A stretch of 64,000 bases of DNA from Candidatus Thorarchaeota archaeon (GTDB taxonomy: Archaea; Asgardarchaeota; Thorarchaeia; Thorarchaeales; Thorarchaeaceae). Each line of letters begins with the position of its first letter. Within the stretch, counting starts at the first letter, position 1. Below are positions 62,420-64,000 of this stretch, in pieces. Made by a program: the position numbers and the translations under genes. The notes below the pieces were generated by a model. It saw only the letters and a program-made list of their open reading frames with translations, did not search any database and was not told the DNA's origin. Where the stretch lies: NCBI GenBank assembly GCA_008080745.1, contig SHMX01000003.1:406971-470970 (forward strand), read 5' to 3'.

Positions 62420-63559
62420 TTAGTCATTCTGTTCAGGATTCTGAGAATCATCAAGGGATTTCTTGAATCTCCAGATGGCAACTTCAGACCTGCTGATTCT
62501 AAGTTCCTCCCAGATTTTGAAGCGAATCTCAGATCTTCCGTAATCCTGTTTGATGAGACTTTGAATTAATTCCTTCTCAGACTCACTCATATATCCTGCT
62601 TCACTTGATACTTGGGTCATTCTCGATAAGTGATTCAGTTTCTTCTGACGGCCAGATGCAAATTTGAATAGTGGTAGATGTGCAGCTTTAGGGATATCCT
62701 CAACACGATGAATGAGAACTCTGGAATCAGAGAATTTTGTTGAAAACCCTAGAGAGTCTAGTACTCTTGAGTAGAATTCTCCCTCTGAGGTTGTACTAAT
62801 CTCTGCCAGCATAGATGTTACTGTGCCATCACCATCTGAAACACCTTGAATAAAACAAATTCGAAAATCTTTAGGAGCATCTATAATCCACTCTGCATCA
62901 ATGTTAGATTTACTTCCTTTGAGTTGAAATCCAAGACAACTTCGTTTTATCCAGTTTAATATTGGAGAAGATTCACTAATCCAATTCATTGTATAGGATT
63001 CTCTTATTGAGTCATCCCATTCGTAAAGGGAGATAGAATCAGCTATTTGGTGGGCATTAATTCCAATCCGGCCTAAACAATAACAAAATCCATCGCCAAA
63101 GTTTTTACTCCAATCATAGGTCTTTGACAAGTTCAAAGCAACCCTCTCGACTACACTCTTTCTTTGAAAATAGCCATCGGAACAAATAACTCCAAGAACA
63201 TATCCTAATGCGTTAGATTTTGATATCTTTCCAAAACTTCGTGTCCAATCTCTCATCTGCTTTGTTTCAACCGATGATATCTGAGATAATACATATCTAA
63301 CAGCATCATGATATTTCACTCTAAATGGAACCTTAATCCAGTTAGTAAAGCTCTTACCTTTAGTCGAGATCGGAAGCCACATCCAATTATGGGGAGTGGG
63401 GAATCTTGGAATCTCACTTGCGAGTCGAGGAAGTCTAGGTAATTGACATTTGATCCAGTTGTCTACATTCTTCCGATGAGTACACGATATACGAGCAATA
63501 TCCCTTCTGAGACCTCCTTCTTGGATATGAGAAAGAAACCTATAGAATTGTTTAGCCAT
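62420..63559 (-). CDS. Free-standing LAGLIDADG homing-endonuclease-like protein
   Basis: 379 residues. Two LAGLIDADG helices are visible: ALGYVLGVICSDG (117-129) and FIQGVSDGDG (236-245), each with the acidic residue that binds the metal. The N-terminal 110 residues have three copies of a short HTH-like pattern ending in WI (DNWIKCQLPRLPR, TNWIKVPFR, RDWTRSFG), and the C-terminus repeats it (EVAIWRFKK). This suggests a DNA-binding front. It is not inside another gene or an intein. It could be a mobile endonuclease or a domesticated regulator. Confidence 0.8.
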   Translation of the reverse strand: MAKQFYRFLSHIQEGGLRRDIARISCTHRKNVDNWIKCQLPRLPRLASEIPRFPTPHNWMWLPISTKGKSFTNWIKVPFRVKYHDAVRYVLSQISSVETKQMRDWTRSFGKISKSNALGYVLGVICSDGYFQRKSVVERVALNLSKTYDWSKNFGDGFCYCLGRIGINAHQIADSISLYEWDDSIRESYTMNWISESSPILNWIKRSCLGFQLKGSKSNIDAEWIIDAPKDFRICFIQGVSDGDGTVTSMLAEISTTSEGEFYSRVLDSLGFSTKFSDSRVLIHRVEDIPKAAHLPLFKFASGRQKKLNHLSRMTQVSSEAGYMSESEKELIQSLIKQDYGRSEIRFKIWEELRISRSEVAIWRFKKSLDDSQNPEQND

Positions 63560-63591
63560 GTCTTCGTGTTTTTTATAGCCATCAAGACGTT

Positions 63592-63990
63592 TTAATTCGG
63601 GGTAAAGAATTGTTGCAATTTCTGTTCCATATCTTCAAATGTTACTGCTCCATTCAACGAATTAATTATTCGTTCATAGTATTTAGACCCCTGTTCTAGA
63701 GAGATGGCTTGACCCAGATATCGGTAAATCTGAGGAAGTTTCTGATAATGAATCCATCCTTCTGCTTTATTCCTTGATAATCCTAATTCTCTTGAGAAAG
63801 ATCTTAGTTCTTCAGGGGTGATACTAGGATTTGTGGTTTTCATTTCGAGTATTTTCAGATATGATTCAGCATCTTCAATCAGTTTGGTAAATTCAGGATG
63901 TGACTTCAAACCAGGATATCTTTCCTCAATTGTTTCTCTAAGATGCTTGAAGGAATGAAACTCAGTTCCAACAGCTGAGGGATAAGCCAT
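63592..63990 (-). CDS. Small HTH-like companion of the LAGLIDADG protein
   Basis: 132 residues, helical. The centre (RELGLSRNKAEGWIHYQKLP) has the same HTH-then-WI pattern as the N-terminus of the next gene, 32 bases downstream on the same strand. No LAGLIDADG helix is present. It might be a truncated paralogue, or a DNA-binding partner. The ATG at 63990 lies ten bases from the window edge, so whether more genes precede it is unknown. Confidence 0.55.
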   Translation of the reverse strand: MAYPSAVGTEFHSFKHLRETIEERYPGLKSHPEFTKLIEDAESYLKILEMKTTNPSITPEELRSFSRELGLSRNKAEGWIHYQKLPQIYRYLGQAISLEQGSKYYERIINSLNGAVTFEDMEQKLQQFFTPN

Positions 63991-64000
63991 ACTAATTTCT

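Noticed and set aside
1-64000. tRNA, rRNA, CRISPR repeats, insertion sequences, integrase or replication origin
   Set aside because: I looked in the gaps for cloverleaf-like stretches, spaced direct repeats, transposase motifs and origin-type repeats and found none. Short RNAs could still be missed.

Overview
The window reads as a chromosome segment from an Asgard archaeon, most likely close to Thorarchaeia (inference, not proven). The reasons are eukaryote-like parts among ordinary archaeal and bacterial-type metabolism: an Arf-type GTPase with an N-terminal longin-like domain, further longin-like proteins, coiled-coil proteins in tight operons, a membrane-anchored protein made of tandem winged-helix units that resembles the UFM1 ligase UFL1/DDRGK1, and very large Ig-like surface proteins with one C-terminal membrane anchor. 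Archaeal-looking TATA boxes, GGTGA/GGAGG ribosome binding sites and frequent GTG/TTG starts agree. I see no tRNA, rRNA, CRISPR array, insertion sequence or integrase.

Layout. 0-11 kb: a cut-off vWA protein, NAD synthetase, HEAT protein, secreted M28 peptidase, luciferase-like oxidoreductase, VIT1/CCC1- and YhhN-type membrane proteins, and a longin-like protein converging on a long coiled-coil protein. 11-13 kb: a thiolase-fold protein and its DUF35 partner. 13-18 kb: a run of secreted or anchored proteins, ending in a roughly 500-base gap with two strong hairpins. 18-24 kb: ankyrin protein, REC-PAS-histidine kinase, SCP2 protein, DUF1858 protein and PanB. 23.7-28.6 kb: a P-type ATPase followed by the UFL1/DDRGK1-like protein. 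28.8-35.3 kb: subtilase, MFS transporter, a lysine-rich small protein, PHP phosphatase and TPR proteins. 35.6-44 kb: GH36 alpha-galactosidase, FAH-family protein, a leuBCD-type cluster and a membrane protein with a large ectodomain. 44-46.7 kb: longin protein, acyl-CoA dehydrogenase, ribbon-helix-helix regulator and a DUF35 protein. 46.8-50.4 kb: a five-gene operon headed by the longin-Arf GTPase with coiled-coil partners. 50.6-58.9 kb: a two-gene operon of a longin/winged-helix protein and a 2360-residue surface protein. 59-62.4 kb: carboxyltransferase, biotin carrier and a second thiolase-fold protein. 62.4-64 kb: a free-standing LAGLIDADG protein with a small companion.

How genes work together. 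Three groups stand out: the GTPase/coiled-coil operon (possible membrane or cytoskeletal machinery), the P-type ATPase plus tandem winged-helix protein (possible membrane-bound ligase scaffold), and the acyl-CoA genes (two thiolase-fold enzymes without the usual nucleophilic cysteine, two DUF35 proteins, an acyl-CoA dehydrogenase, a biotin carboxyltransferase). Functions were assigned by reading motifs; no database search was run.
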